Shown: piece after piece, positions 15,001-22,004 of the stretch | Position numbering within the stretch: position 1 is the stretch's first letter | Layout of the letters: each line of letters opens with the position of its first letter | Source of the DNA: Accumulibacter sp964428215 | GTDB lineage: Bacteria; Pseudomonadota; Gammaproteobacteria; Burkholderiales; Rhodocyclaceae | Length of the DNA stretch: 29,110 bases | Reading direction: 5' to 3' | NCBI GenBank assembly: GCA_964428215.1 | Contig: CAYRXO010000013.1 | Location: 1-29,110 of the forward strand | Notes under the pieces: generated by a model | The model's input: the letters and a program-made list of their open reading frames with translations, nothing else | Told to the model about the DNA's origin: nothing | Database searches by the model: none | Translations under genes and position numbers: made by a program

Positions 15001-17031
15001 ATCGCGCCACAAGCCGTGCCGGCGCGGCGACGGCAGTTGCGCCAGCCATGCCGACCACGGCCCCGGCGCGCGCAGCATCAGTTGCCGCGGCGTCTGGCCG
15101 GCAAGAAATCCGAGATACAGCGTATCGCCCGGCGTCTTGCCGTCAGCAGCCGGCACGCGGTTGACGCGGCCCAGCGCCCCGGGCGGTTCTTCGAGCTGCA
15201 GGGTCTCGCCACCGCCGTCGGCCGGTTTGAGCTGGCCAAGGCGGCTGAGCACCGCCTGGCGCACTTCGTCCTGCAGCGCGTCCGGCAGGCTGTCGAGCAG
15301 CGCCAGCCGCAGCCAATCGGGCATCTTCTGCCGGCGCAGCCATGGCAGACCGGCGAGGCGCCCGTAGTAGCGGGCGATGAACGCCGCCAGTTGCGCCTCG
15401 TCGACACCGGCGTTGCGCAGATACTGTTCGCCGAGCAGCAGCGTCAGTTGCCAGCGGACGATCGGCGGCACGGCGCAGACGCACAGCCAGTAATAGCCGT
15501 TTTCGCCGAGGTAGAGCTTGATCTGGGCGATCAGGTCGGCGAGTTCCGGCGCGCTGAAGGGCGGGCTGTCGGCGAGCAGCGCCGATTCTTCCCCGGCGTC
15601 TTCCAGGCGGCGCAGCAACTGCGGATAACGTTGCGGCCGGCTGAGTGCGAAATCCGGCAACTGGCCGCTGACGATCAGTTCGGCCCAGGCGGCAAGCGCG
15701 TTTTCGTCGATCGGCAGGACGATGAAGCCGGGATCGGCGCTGCGCTCGGGGCGCTCGATCGCCGCTTCGCGCTTGCCCCAGCGGCGCGGCTCGCGCGGAG
15801 TGAATAAAACGCGTTCCGGCCAGCGGTGCAGCTGGGCGCGGCGCAGCCAGTCGCGCGGCCGGTCGTTCTCGTCGACCAAAGGCGTGCCGTCGGAAATGAC
15901 GATCAGCCGCTGGCCGACCGGCGGCGTCGGCCAGCGATCGAAGGTCTCGCTCTCCTTGCCGCCCGGCCGGCGCAGCCACAACTGGCCGCTTGGCGCGTCG
16001 TAGCGCAGCAGACGGATGTCGACGGCGATGCCTTCGCGCTGCAGGCGCTGCGCCCAGTGGTAGAACAGCCGGCTGCGCGGGTCGTTCTGTTCGTCGCCGT
16101 CGACCAGCAACAGGTACGACGGCGTCAGCCGCGCGCGACGATAACGCAGGCGCAGAATGCCGAGCTGCGCGAGCGTCGCGGCGATGGTCCGTTCGACGTC
16201 GATCGGTGGTCGGCGTTGCAGCCGTTCGCCGCTGTCGACCTGCCCGGGAACGTGCCGCGCCAGCCGCGCGGCGACCTCGGCGGTCAGCGGCGGCACGATG
16301 CGCTCGGCTTCCCGACGCAGGCTGCTGTCGTCGAGAGCGATCGGTCGGCCGCTGCGCTGCGCGTGGCCCAGCCACGGCGCGGCGAATGGCCACGCCAGAG
16401 CGCACAAGGCAACGCCGAGCAAGCCGAGCAGCGCGCTGCCAACCCAGGGCTGCCATTCCTGGTGATAGCGGATTTGCGGGTAGAAACCGTCGAAAGGCGC
16501 GTCGGCTTTACGACTCGCAGGTAAGGGTGGCACAGCCGCCGGCAGCGGCGCCTCGACGGTGGCGGCCGCGGGAGCGGGCGTCGCTGGCGGAACGGCGGTT
16601 TCCGGCGGCGGCGCATTGGTCGCGCGGTAGACGTAGAAAGCGACGATCAGCAAGACGACGACGGGCAGCCACCACATGAGGTGTTGCCTATTCCTGGGGG
16701 CCGACGATATGTCGGCTGGTGGTGCGCTGGTCGGCGTTTGAACATACACACCGCTGTTCGCCCATTCGGAAAACAAGGCGTCGAAACGTTGCTGATCTTC
16801 GCGATTCTTGCAGAAAACTGGCCGCAGCTTCGGCGCCAGCCAGGCAACGGCGTCGGTGGCCGCCAGCCCGGCCGGCACCGCCTGCTGGGCCAGCGCGACG
16901 ACCAGCCGCGCGGCGTCGATCGCTTCCGATGCGCCGACGTGGAAATCGTTGCGGCGCAGAAAGACGAGCAGCGCATCGACGCTGCCGCCGCGAAACCAGC
17001 GAAATACGGTGCTTTCCTCGGTGGCGGACAT
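12079..17031 (-). CDS. Giant membrane protein: CoxE-like N-terminus, degenerate vWA-like domain, ~16 WD40 repeats
   Basis: From the ATG at 17031 this is 1650 aa. Order of parts: residues 1-95 resemble the N-terminus of CoxE-type vWA proteins (DALLVFLRRNDFHVGASEAIDAARL, then LAPKLRPVFCKNREDQQRFDALF). Transmembrane helices lie at about 119-137 and 196-222. Residues 303-445 look like a vWA fold (SYLLLVDGDEQND, VDIRLLRYD, RLIVISDGTPLVD) in which the MIDAS DxSxS is replaced by DGDEQ. A helical region runs to about 690, with a third membrane helix at 700-718. About 15 complete and one partial WD40 repeats of ~42 aa follow (about 748-1395, pattern FSxDGxRxxTASxDxxARLWDxxxGQPLG). A Pro/Ser/Gln-rich linker leads to a final membrane helix. 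CoxE/vWA proteins partner MoxR ATPases, and the moxR gene is 16 bp upstream. A TTG start at 17073 is possible. Confidence 0.85.
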   Translation of the reverse strand: MSATEESTVFRWFRGGSVDALLVFLRRNDFHVGASEAIDAARLVVALAQQAVPAGLAATDAVAWLAPKLRPVFCKNREDQQRFDALFSEWANSGVYVQTPTSAPPADISSAPRNRQHLMWWLPVVVLLIVAFYVYRATNAPPPETAVPPATPAPAAATVEAPLPAAVPPLPASRKADAPFDGFYPQIRYHQEWQPWVGSALLGLLGVALCALAWPFAAPWLGHAQRSGRPIALDDSSLRREAERIVPPLTAEVAARLARHVPGQVDSGERLQRRPPIDVERTIAATLAQLGILRLRYRRARLTPSYLLLVDGDEQNDPRSRLFYHWAQRLQREGIAVDIRLLRYDAPSGQLWLRRPGGKESETFDRWPTPPVGQRLIVISDGTPLVDENDRPRDWLRRAQLHRWPERVLFTPREPRRWGKREAAIERPERSADPGFIVLPIDENALAAWAELIVSGQLPDFALSRPQRYPQLLRRLEDAGEESALLADSPPFSAPELADLIAQIKLYLGENGYYWLCVCAVPPIVRWQLTLLLGEQYLRNAGVDEAQLAAFIARYYGRLAGLPWLRRQKMPDWLRLALLDSLPDALQDEVRQAVLSRLGQLKPADGGGETLQLEEPPGALGRVNRVPAADGKTPGDTLYLGFLAGQTPRQLMLRAPGPWSAWLAQLPSPRRHGLWRDRLRALRDRLFWRDGLSFLGRPRRLGGLLALLAVVVGGVGWRLGDPENLPPAWRAVVYRESARAVALPQSGRTDKLLFSPDGQRLLTADKDGRQQLWAADSGQPLGAPLAGQSWPSLAVFSPDGRRLASVGADPHRLVFSDGQTGAALGPAVSYPAPIAALAFGRRGLRLVTRGIGQSTQLWDGESGQPVAELLPGDHSLSRVDFSAGASLLLTVSDDATIRLWDVQTGQSIGTALRPAGPLRSVTLSPDMKWLATVGTDDSVRLWESQTGEERGKALLHQTKIDVVRFSPDSRRLLTASSDGDARLWDVDSGQSLGEPLRHGGAVSDAQFSPDGRWIATASVDGNVRLWDGQSGQPLGGALPHPASVNRLVFSPDGGQLATASFNHPVRLWSVQAPSPLARLPQAAAQRRATFSPNGERLLTAGGDGSARLWDSRRVQPLGAPLRHAAALNDAVFSADGVRVLTASDDRSARLWNAMDGQPLGAPLMHQGAVLRAAFSPDGQRAVTASTDRQARLWDGRSGQPLGVPMAHADTVNDAVFSADGRRVLTASDDGTARLWDGETGQPLHVILVHPDPVTRAAFCADGERIVTVSLDQHARLWDSRRGTPIGKPMRHPTTISDVACRADGRRIVTASLDNSARLWDGETGQATGVILRHEDAVRHAEFSADGRRVLTASDDRSARLWDSESGAALTPPLRHAQAVSYASFSADGQRVVTAWGAPASKAPLAESPQRTVPQNATPSQPQAEPTTPPPKKRGKATAARSAALNNAQPPMDKSQIDRRSAGRASGTPPVDGASKAPSVTGDPATAKGASGNDKAANPPAPNAPALNLPERPPQQQQQKEFPRGPSGAAIPGNFLPVSLFSIAWAESNGAATVLPSSSTTSPATAAVANQVDAASLVGVGTPGGSALWPVPPDPLPLPQSHPEWPFGTLFAGLLAAYIVVSVTLAWSSRRRLRTLSTIDDVLPLPASAAP
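12846..14790 (-). repeat. WD40-coding repeat array, ~126-bp period
   Basis: About 15.5 coding repeats of ~126 bp. Each unit ends in a codon block for ARLWD followed by GQPLG and starts with FSxDG. Sixteen blades would fit two seven- or eight-bladed propellers side by side. Units nearest the C-terminus share most sequence (LTASDD, SARLW recur almost unchanged), pointing to more recent duplication there. Confidence 0.85.
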
Positions 17032-17047
17032 CGGCGCGGAGCGACGT

Positions 17048-18160
17048 TCAGGCGGCGCGCGGACGCAGGTCAAGGCCGCGCAAGCGTTTGAACGCCTGCC
17101 GCAGCACCGCCAGGTCGTCGCCGTGCTTGACCACCGCGCCGAGCGAACGCGCCAGCCAGCCGGCGTTGTCGGCCAGATCGCGCTGCGCGTCGACGCCGAG
17201 CTGTTGCAGCACGCGCGTCCAGTCGATCAGTTCCGAGGTGCCGGGCGTGTAGGCGGTATGCGCCCCCGGGTCGTCGCGGAACGTGACAAAGAACGACAGC
17301 AGCGCTTCGTAGAACGGTGCCAGCGGACTGCCGGCAACGCCGCCGCTACTGCCGTCGACCAGGCCGTCGACCAGGCCGCTGACACGTGCGCGCAGGATTT
17401 CGCGCAGCTTGTCCTGATCCGGTTCGGCAATGTGATGGAAAACGCAACGGCGCAGGAAGGGCTCGGGCAAATCGCGTTCGGAGTTGCTGGTGATCAGCAC
17501 GATCGGCCGCAGTTCCGTGTCGGCAGGTGCGGCCAGCGGCCGGTTGCGCAGTTCGCGCAGGCGGAATTCGAGCCGCTCGATGCCGTTGAGCAGATCGTTC
17601 GGCATGTCGCGCGCCGCCTTGTCGATTTCGTCGATCAACACCACGCTGCGCCGCGGCGCCAACGTTTCGCCCGCTGGCGCAGGAATGGCGTGTTGGCGTT
17701 GCCGGTCGAGCAGATCGGCGTACGCCGCCGGGTTGGCATCCAGAATCGCCTGACCGAGCGGACCGAAAGTGAGAAACGCTTCCGGCGCCTGCGTTTCGCG
17801 CCTGAGCGCAGCGGCAAGTTGTGCATCGGCCATCTGCGCGACCAGGTCGAAGCGGTAGAACAGTTCCTGCGCTTCGCTGAGCGATTGCGCCTCGAAACGG
17901 CGCACCGGCGACAGACCGAATTCCCAGGCGATGCGCTCGGCCAGTTCGCTTTTGCCGCTGCCTGGCCGGCCGGTCAACAGCAGGGGCTTGCCGAGAATCA
18001 GCGCGGTGTTCACTGCATCGACCAGCCCCGGGTCGGCGCGGTAGCCGGCCGGGTGTTTCGCATCGCGTTCGTCCTCGATGCGCTCGTTGTGTGAATTGAC
18101 CCAGGGCGGCAATGATCGGCCAAGTGTCTTCGAATCGCCGGAACCGATGAATGTAAGCAT
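17048..18160 (-). CDS. MoxR-family AAA+ ATPase
   Basis: From the ATG at 18160 this is 370 aa. Walker A is GRPGSGKS (residues 64-71), preceded by LILGKPLLLT. Walker B is SVVLIDEID (about 172-180). Sensor-1 is in LITSNSERDLPEPFLRR, where the paired arginines are arginine-finger candidates. The region after the P-loop (RRFEAQSLSEAQELFYRFD) is typical of MoxR proteins. MoxR ATPases act as chaperone-like remodelers together with vWA-domain partners; the next gene, 16 bp on, encodes such a partner. A TTG at 18178 overlapping the upstream stop as TTGA is an alternative start adding six residues. The ATG is preferred because a GGAC stretch lies about ten bases upstream, but coupling at the TTG cannot be excluded. 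A 12-bp tandem repeat (17350-17373) encodes GLVDGLVDG. Confidence 0.9.
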   Translation of the reverse strand: MLTFIGSGDSKTLGRSLPPWVNSHNERIEDERDAKHPAGYRADPGLVDAVNTALILGKPLLLTGRPGSGKSELAERIAWEFGLSPVRRFEAQSLSEAQELFYRFDLVAQMADAQLAAALRRETQAPEAFLTFGPLGQAILDANPAAYADLLDRQRQHAIPAPAGETLAPRRSVVLIDEIDKAARDMPNDLLNGIERLEFRLRELRNRPLAAPADTELRPIVLITSNSERDLPEPFLRRCVFHHIAEPDQDKLREILRARVSGLVDGLVDGSSGGVAGSPLAPFYEALLSFFVTFRDDPGAHTAYTPGTSELIDWTRVLQQLGVDAQRDLADNAGWLARSLGAVVKHGDDLAVLRQAFKRLRGLDLRPRAA

Positions 18161-18174
18161 GATCAGTCGTCCGT

Positions 18175-18870
18175 TCAACCATGAAATAGACCGCGCAGGC
18201 GGCCGAACAGCCCGCCACTCGCTGACGGCGAGGGGGGTGGCGAGGGGAGTGGCGTTGGTGTCGTCGCTTCGGCGGCCGGTGCGGTAGTTTGGCGAAAGTA
18301 GAGCACTTTTTTGACCGCCTCGGCGAGGTCGTCGTCGAGGTCGACCGGATTTTCGCGGCGAAAGCGTCCGGGTGGATCACGGTGCAGCATTTGCCAGCCG
18401 TAGTCCTTCAGCGGCGTGTTGCCGATCGTCGCCAGCGCCGTATCGACTTTCTGCACCGCGCCGAGCCAGAACACCGGCGCGTCGGCTTGCGCCAGCACGT
18501 CGCGGGTGAAAAAGCGGAACAACTGGCCGATCGCCGCGGCGTATTGCTGTTGTTGCAGCGCGTCCGAGAACACCAGAACGTAATCGTCAGCGTTCAAATC
18601 GGCCAGGGTACGCGCCTGTGCGGCACGGCTGGCGTCGCCGGCCAGCGGGCAGACGTCGAAATCACTCAGATGGAGCGTGCGCTGGACGCAGTCGCGCGGA
18701 TAGACGGCGAACTTGTCACGGAAACCGCTGACGATCGGCACGCTGACCGGGTCGTTGGCCCAGATGGCGCGGATCGTGCGTTGCGTCGGGTCGATGGCGC
18801 GCCGCGCCGGATCGTCGTCGGCGTTCGCTGCGGCAGCGACGAGACGTTCACGATAAGTGCTGCGGCCCAA
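18175..18870 (-). CDS. Unrecognised 231-aa protein of the MoxR/TIR cluster
   Basis: I do not recognise the family. The first ~170 residues look like a compact alpha/beta domain with strand-like stretches VPIVSGF, TLHLSDFDVCPL, DYVLVFSDAL and APVFWLGAV; there is no P-loop, TIR or protease motif. An acidic helix (DLDDDLAEAVKKVLYF) is followed by a Pro/Ser/Thr-rich linker and a short amphipathic C-terminal helix (GGLFGRLRGLFHG) that might touch membrane. The start is TTG at 18870 with AGGGA a few bases upstream; no ATG fits better. It lies 25 bp after the TIR gene and overlaps or abuts moxR, so it is cotranscribed with them. An adaptor role is inference from position only. Confidence 0.75.
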   Translation of the reverse strand: MGRSTYRERLVAAAANADDDPARRAIDPTQRTIRAIWANDPVSVPIVSGFRDKFAVYPRDCVQRTLHLSDFDVCPLAGDASRAAQARTLADLNADDYVLVFSDALQQQQYAAAIGQLFRFFTRDVLAQADAPVFWLGAVQKVDTALATIGNTPLKDYGWQMLHRDPPGRFRRENPVDLDDDLAEAVKKVLYFRQTTAPAAEATTPTPLPSPPPSPSASGGLFGRLRGLFHG

Positions 18871-18895
18871 GCTTTTTCCCTGTTCTCTGTGTTGA

Positions 18896-19471
18896 TCAGC
18901 CCTTGGCCGACAGCGTCGCTTGCAGCCGCATCATCAACTGAAACAACGCGTCACCAAGCAGCGGATCGCTCTCCGGCGGCAGCCGGACCAGCCGGGCATA
19001 GGCGTCGAACGGCCCGAGAAATTGCAGGTCGCCGACCGTTTTCAGTTGCGGATACGCCTTGCCCAACTGTTCATTGACGAATGCGGCGTTGGCATCCGTT
19101 GCCGGCTGTTCGAAAGCCAGCAACTCGGGGGCGATCTGCTGCACCTGCACGAAGAGCAGGCGCAGCGCCGCCGTGCCGCCGGCACGGTAACGTTCGACGG
19201 CGAAAGCCAGTTCCTTGTGGCACTCGTCCGACAGCCAGTAGCCGTTGGTGAGCATGGCGACGAAATGCGTCGTCCGCTCGAGCGCCGCCTGCACTTCGTC
19301 ACGCCAGAGTTCGCCGGCGGTCAGCTTGTCCTTGTCCATGAAAATGCCGTCGAGGCCGAAACCCTGCCGGTACATGCGCAACTGATCGTAAAACTGCGTC
19401 GCGACGCCGGTGGTGTTCGGCTCGTGCCGGTAAGAGATGAAGACAAATGGCGGTCGATTGGGCATCGGCAT
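18896..19471 (-). CDS. Stand-alone TIR-domain protein
   Basis: This 191-aa cytosolic protein is essentially one TIR domain. FVFISYRHEPN (residues 9-19) is the first strand, LDGIFMDKDKLTAGELWRDEVQAAL (40-64) the BB-loop and following helix region, THFVAMLTNGYWLSDECHKELAFAV (68-92) the region with Cys84 and Glu87, where NAD-hydrolysing TIRs carry their catalytic glutamate. LRLLFVQV follows. The C-terminal ~70 residues (FLGPFDAYARLVRLPPESD) extend the domain. It is the first gene of the leftward MoxR/WD40/TIR cluster, so its own promoter region (19472-19785) probably drives all five genes. Bacterial TIR proteins are often effectors of anti-phage systems; the actual activity is not known. Confidence 0.88.
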   Translation of the reverse strand: MPMPNRPPFVFISYRHEPNTTGVATQFYDQLRMYRQGFGLDGIFMDKDKLTAGELWRDEVQAALERTTHFVAMLTNGYWLSDECHKELAFAVERYRAGGTAALRLLFVQVQQIAPELLAFEQPATDANAAFVNEQLGKAYPQLKTVGDLQFLGPFDAYARLVRLPPESDPLLGDALFQLMMRLQATLSAKG

Positions 19472-19785
19472 TCTCCTCTGAGCGGCGGGCGCACGCGGGT
19501 GGCGGATCAGGCGATGGCGTGCGCTGGACAGCTTGTCCGGCTCTCCCGGCTGCGGACAAACGCAGACACTTTGTCACAAAGCGTCAGGGGGTTCAAGCGA
19601 CGTCGTGCTCGGCGGGGCGTGGACTTGGCGACGGGCGGCAGATGCGGGAACATGTCGTCATTGTCCAGGCCGACGACCGCGACCGTCGCCGTTGGCATGG
19701 TAACTGCCGGCTGCCGGCGGGCCAGGACAGCGCCCGATTTTGCGCGCCCCCGCCCTCTTTCTACGACGCCTTACCCGCAAGGATC
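19472..19785. other. Divergent intergenic region between TIR cluster and hydrolase
   Basis: This 314-bp stretch should hold the promoters of both divergent units. No convincing -35/-10 pair is seen. Its one notable element is the palindrome CTTTGT-C-ACAAAG at 19569-19581, extendable with one mismatch by 3 bp each side. No gene is supported; short frames here look incidental. Confidence 0.5.
19569..19581. promoter_or_regulatory. Palindrome, candidate operator
   Basis: Perfect 6-bp arms CTTTGT/ACAAAG around one central base, about 100 bp upstream of the TIR start. Such odd palindromes are typical of dimeric repressor sites, but no regulator gene is adjacent, so function is speculative. Confidence 0.3.
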
Positions 19786-20601
19786 ATGAAATCACGTCAA
19801 TTGCATGTACTGCACCGCCCGGCATCGGCGGCGCGATCCGCTGCGCCGCCCCTGCTTTTCGTGCATGGCGGCTACGTCTCTGCCGAGTGCTGGGACGTTT
19901 TCTTCCTGCCCTGGTTCAGCCAGCGCGGCTTCGACTGTCATGCGCTCGATCTGTCTGGCCACGGTATCAGTGAAGGACGTCGCCGGCTCGACAGCTTCGG
20001 TCTCGACGACTATGTCGACGATCTGCGCCAGGCGGCGTGCGATTTGCCTCATCCGCCGATCGTCATCGGCCATTCGATGGGCACGGTGGTCGTCGAACGC
20101 TACCTGGAAAAGGAGATGGCGCCGGCGGCGATCCTGCTCTCGCCGGTGCCGCCGACCGGCATTTTCGGCGCCACGTTGAGCCTCGCTTTCAGCAATCCGG
20201 AGTTTTTCGTGCACCAGGCGCAAGCACAGCGCGGCGAAATGAGCGAGGAAAGCTTGCGCAGCATGCGCCGGGTCTATTACTCGCCGGAAACCACGCTCGC
20301 TGATCTGTGCCGCTTCGCGCCCCTCTTCCAGGCCGAATCGCGCCGCGCGCTACTCGATCTGACGATGCTCGGCTTCCGCTTCGCTGGCCGTCGCCCCCGA
20401 CTGCCGATGCTGGTTGCCGGCGGAGAAGTCGACGCCGTCTTTCCGCCCGCGACGCTGTCCCAGACCGCCGCTCGCTGGCAGGCCGAGGTGGCGGTGATTC
20501 CGGGCGCCGGTCACACGCTGATGCTCGACGCGCATTGGCCGGTGGCCGCCGAACGCATCGCGCAGTGGATTGAGGCATTCACAAAACGCGGGGCGACCTG
20601 A
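19786..20601 (+). CDS. Alpha/beta hydrolase (lipase/esterase-like)
   Basis: This 271-aa protein has the classic alpha/beta-hydrolase layout. The oxyanion-hole region is PPLLFVHGGYVSAECWD (residues 21-37). The nucleophile elbow is GHSMG (about 94-98, Ser in the middle). The acid is probably the Asp in VAGGEVDAVFPP, and the catalytic His is in GAGHTLMLD near the C-terminus. DLSGHGISEG resembles monoacylglycerol-lipase-like members. The substrate is not deducible. The ATG at 19786 follows AAGGA closely; the frame is open upstream to 19447, but the fold starts here. It is transcribed away from the TIR cluster and has no obvious operon partner. There is no signal peptide, so it is probably cytosolic. 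Confidence 0.88.
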   Translation: MKSRQLHVLHRPASAARSAAPPLLFVHGGYVSAECWDVFFLPWFSQRGFDCHALDLSGHGISEGRRRLDSFGLDDYVDDLRQAACDLPHPPIVIGHSMGTVVVERYLEKEMAPAAILLSPVPPTGIFGATLSLAFSNPEFFVHQAQAQRGEMSEESLRSMRRVYYSPETTLADLCRFAPLFQAESRRALLDLTMLGFRFAGRRPRLPMLVAGGEVDAVFPPATLSQTAARWQAEVAVIPGAGHTLMLDAHWPVAAERIAQWIEAFTKRGAT

Positions 20602-21000
20602 ACGATCGGCGCGGGGCGAGCGTAAACATGTTTTGTTTCACGCTGATTCCAGCCCAGTAGTTGGCTGCAGATAATGACGGTCCATCTGCTCGGCGGAATC
20701 AGCGCGTTGCGACTACCCAACCACGAAGACTCGCATTCATATTCCTCACCGTCGGCCAATGGCACTGGCGTGAGCCGTCGATCCGTCTGCGGCTTGAGAC
20801 ATTCTTGACCGAAGATGAAATCGAAAAGCAGAAATGGGTTTGCTATACACGCGCATGCCAACTCGTAGGCGCGTTTCAAAGTTTGAAACCTCTTGTTGGG
20901 GTGCTTTTCCCAGGCCACGAAGTGCAGCTAACAGATGCTGCCAATGAAAAATTGTTGTTCAGCCAAGCCAACTACTTGACATGCATGGCTTATTGGGCTA
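20602..21000. other. AT-richer stretch without a supported gene
   Basis: About 400 bp with visibly lower GC than the surroundings. Both strands carry open frames here (minus 20511-20918; plus from 20661), neither with a recognisable domain or good ribosome binding site, and they cover each other. The minus frame also runs 90 bp into the hydrolase gene. It may be remnant coding DNA from an earlier insertion. Confidence 0.4.
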
Positions 21001-21028
21001 TTGAAATCTCGCCTGAAGACGATATAAT
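21001..21028 (+). promoter_or_regulatory. Sigma-70-type promoter of the OmpA-domain gene
   Basis: TTGAAA (21001-21006), a 16-bp spacer and TATAAT (21023-21028) make a strong vegetative promoter, giving a leader of about 70 nt before the ATG at 21104. TTGACA at 20976-20981 lies further upstream, with a poorer -10. Inside the leader, AAGGAG precedes an in-frame GTG (21050), which could alternatively start an 18-residue longer product. Confidence 0.65.
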
Positions 21029-21103
21029 GATCTTTCCTGAAGGAGTTTCGTGTGTTGCAGCCGTCAATCGGCTTGGCGGCTACCAGTCTGGGAGGGTTCT
21101 TTC

Positions 21104-21670
21104 ATGTTGAAGCGAATCGTTGTTTCGTCGGCGACCGTTCTCCTGGCCGTGGCTTTGTCGCCATTGGCAGTGGCCGCCGGATCTGCTGGCGAGGTCGTGG
21201 AGGTAAATTCTGCGCTTAGCCAGGAAGACATTCAGGCAGGGCTGTTCCCGCAATCGGCGCAAAGTCAGGATTGCAAGGAAGCAGAGGCGGCCGGTTTCAG
21301 TTGTGGTCAGATAGTTCCCACAAAAACCTTTTCCCTGCCGGCCAATCCCTCTTTTGCAGCGGGTTCGTCGCGTCTTTCGGATTCGGCAATCGCTTTCCTG
21401 GCGAAGTTCGGACCGGTATTCAAGCGCAATGAGACGTCAGGTAACAAGGTCGTGTTTATTGGTCATACCGACGTTACCGGATCACCACAACTAAACAAGC
21501 GTCTTTCGCAGCAACGCGCCAATTCCGTTCGTCAATATTTCATCAACAACTTTGCGGTTTCTCCTTCCTTTATGGAAGCGGTCGGTGTTGGCTCGGCACA
21601 GCTGCTCGACAAAAGCGACCCGAGCAGCCCGAGCAACCGTCGCGTCGAGATCCGTCGATCGGCCAAGTGA
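21104..21670 (+). CDS. OmpA-domain periplasmic/outer-membrane-associated protein
   Basis: From the ATG at 21104 this is 188 aa. GGGAGG eight bases upstream fixes the start and produces a proper signal peptide (MLKRIVVSSATVLLAVALSPLAVAA). A linker of about 60 residues contains two cysteines (DCKEAEAAGFSC) that could form a disulfide. The C-terminal ~110 residues are an OmpA-like peptidoglycan-binding domain: FAAGSSRLSDSAIAFLAKFG, VVFIGHTDVTGSPQLNKRLSQQRANSVRQYF, and NRRVEIRR, containing the expected Asp and Arg that contact diaminopimelate. There is no beta-barrel and no lipobox. It has its own promoter and terminator and so is monocistronic. The earlier GTG at 21050 would place charged and Trp residues ahead of the signal peptide and is less likely. 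Confidence 0.88.
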   Translation: MLKRIVVSSATVLLAVALSPLAVAAGSAGEVVEVNSALSQEDIQAGLFPQSAQSQDCKEAEAAGFSCGQIVPTKTFSLPANPSFAAGSSRLSDSAIAFLAKFGPVFKRNETSGNKVVFIGHTDVTGSPQLNKRLSQQRANSVRQYFINNFAVSPSFMEAVGVGSAQLLDKSDPSSPSNRRVEIRRSAK

Positions 21671-22004
21671 GATGCTGAAAGTCGACCGGTTTCAGGTCAC
21701 CACTCCACGCCAACTTGTTATGGCGTCATCTCTGTCTGCATAAACAAAGGTCATCAGGAAAGCTGTCATCCCCGATGAGCGGGAATCGATTCATCCGGTC
21801 GATTCCCGCTTTTGCTGTATGAAGCGCTGACTGAATGGCTGTGCAGGGATGCGGCGAAAGCGCAGGGCGTGTTGCCGAAGCGACATGGGGGCCATCGATA
21901 AGCAGGAGGCGAAGACCGTGTAACACTACGCTTCGCCAGCGCCACCTTGGCGACGAATGCGTCGATGCGACGATCGGACTGTTGCTTTGCTCACCCCCAC
22001 CGGT
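21671..22004. other. Convergent intergenic region with terminator
   Basis: This 334-bp gap lies between the ends of the OmpA-domain gene and the caspase-like gene. It contains the hairpin terminator at 21778-21814. I see no gene, tRNA or recognisable repeat in the rest. Confidence 0.5.
21778..21814 (+). terminator. Intrinsic terminator of the OmpA-domain gene
   Basis: AGCGGGAATCGA and TCGATTCCCGCT form a perfect 12-bp stem with a 9-nt loop, followed directly by TTTTGCTG on the plus strand. It lies about 107 bp after the stop codon. Confidence 0.7.

Noticed and set aside
12865..15807. 980-codon open frame on the plus strand
   Set aside because: It is antisense to the WD40 array; high GC and the regular 126-bp period keep this frame open. 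Its product is a low-complexity repeat of RRxxER/AVGAE-type segments, with no recognisable domain.
20511..20918. 135-codon minus-strand frame
   Set aside because: No recognised domain, overlaps the end of the hydrolase gene and competes with an equally open plus frame; left as an observation rather than a gene.
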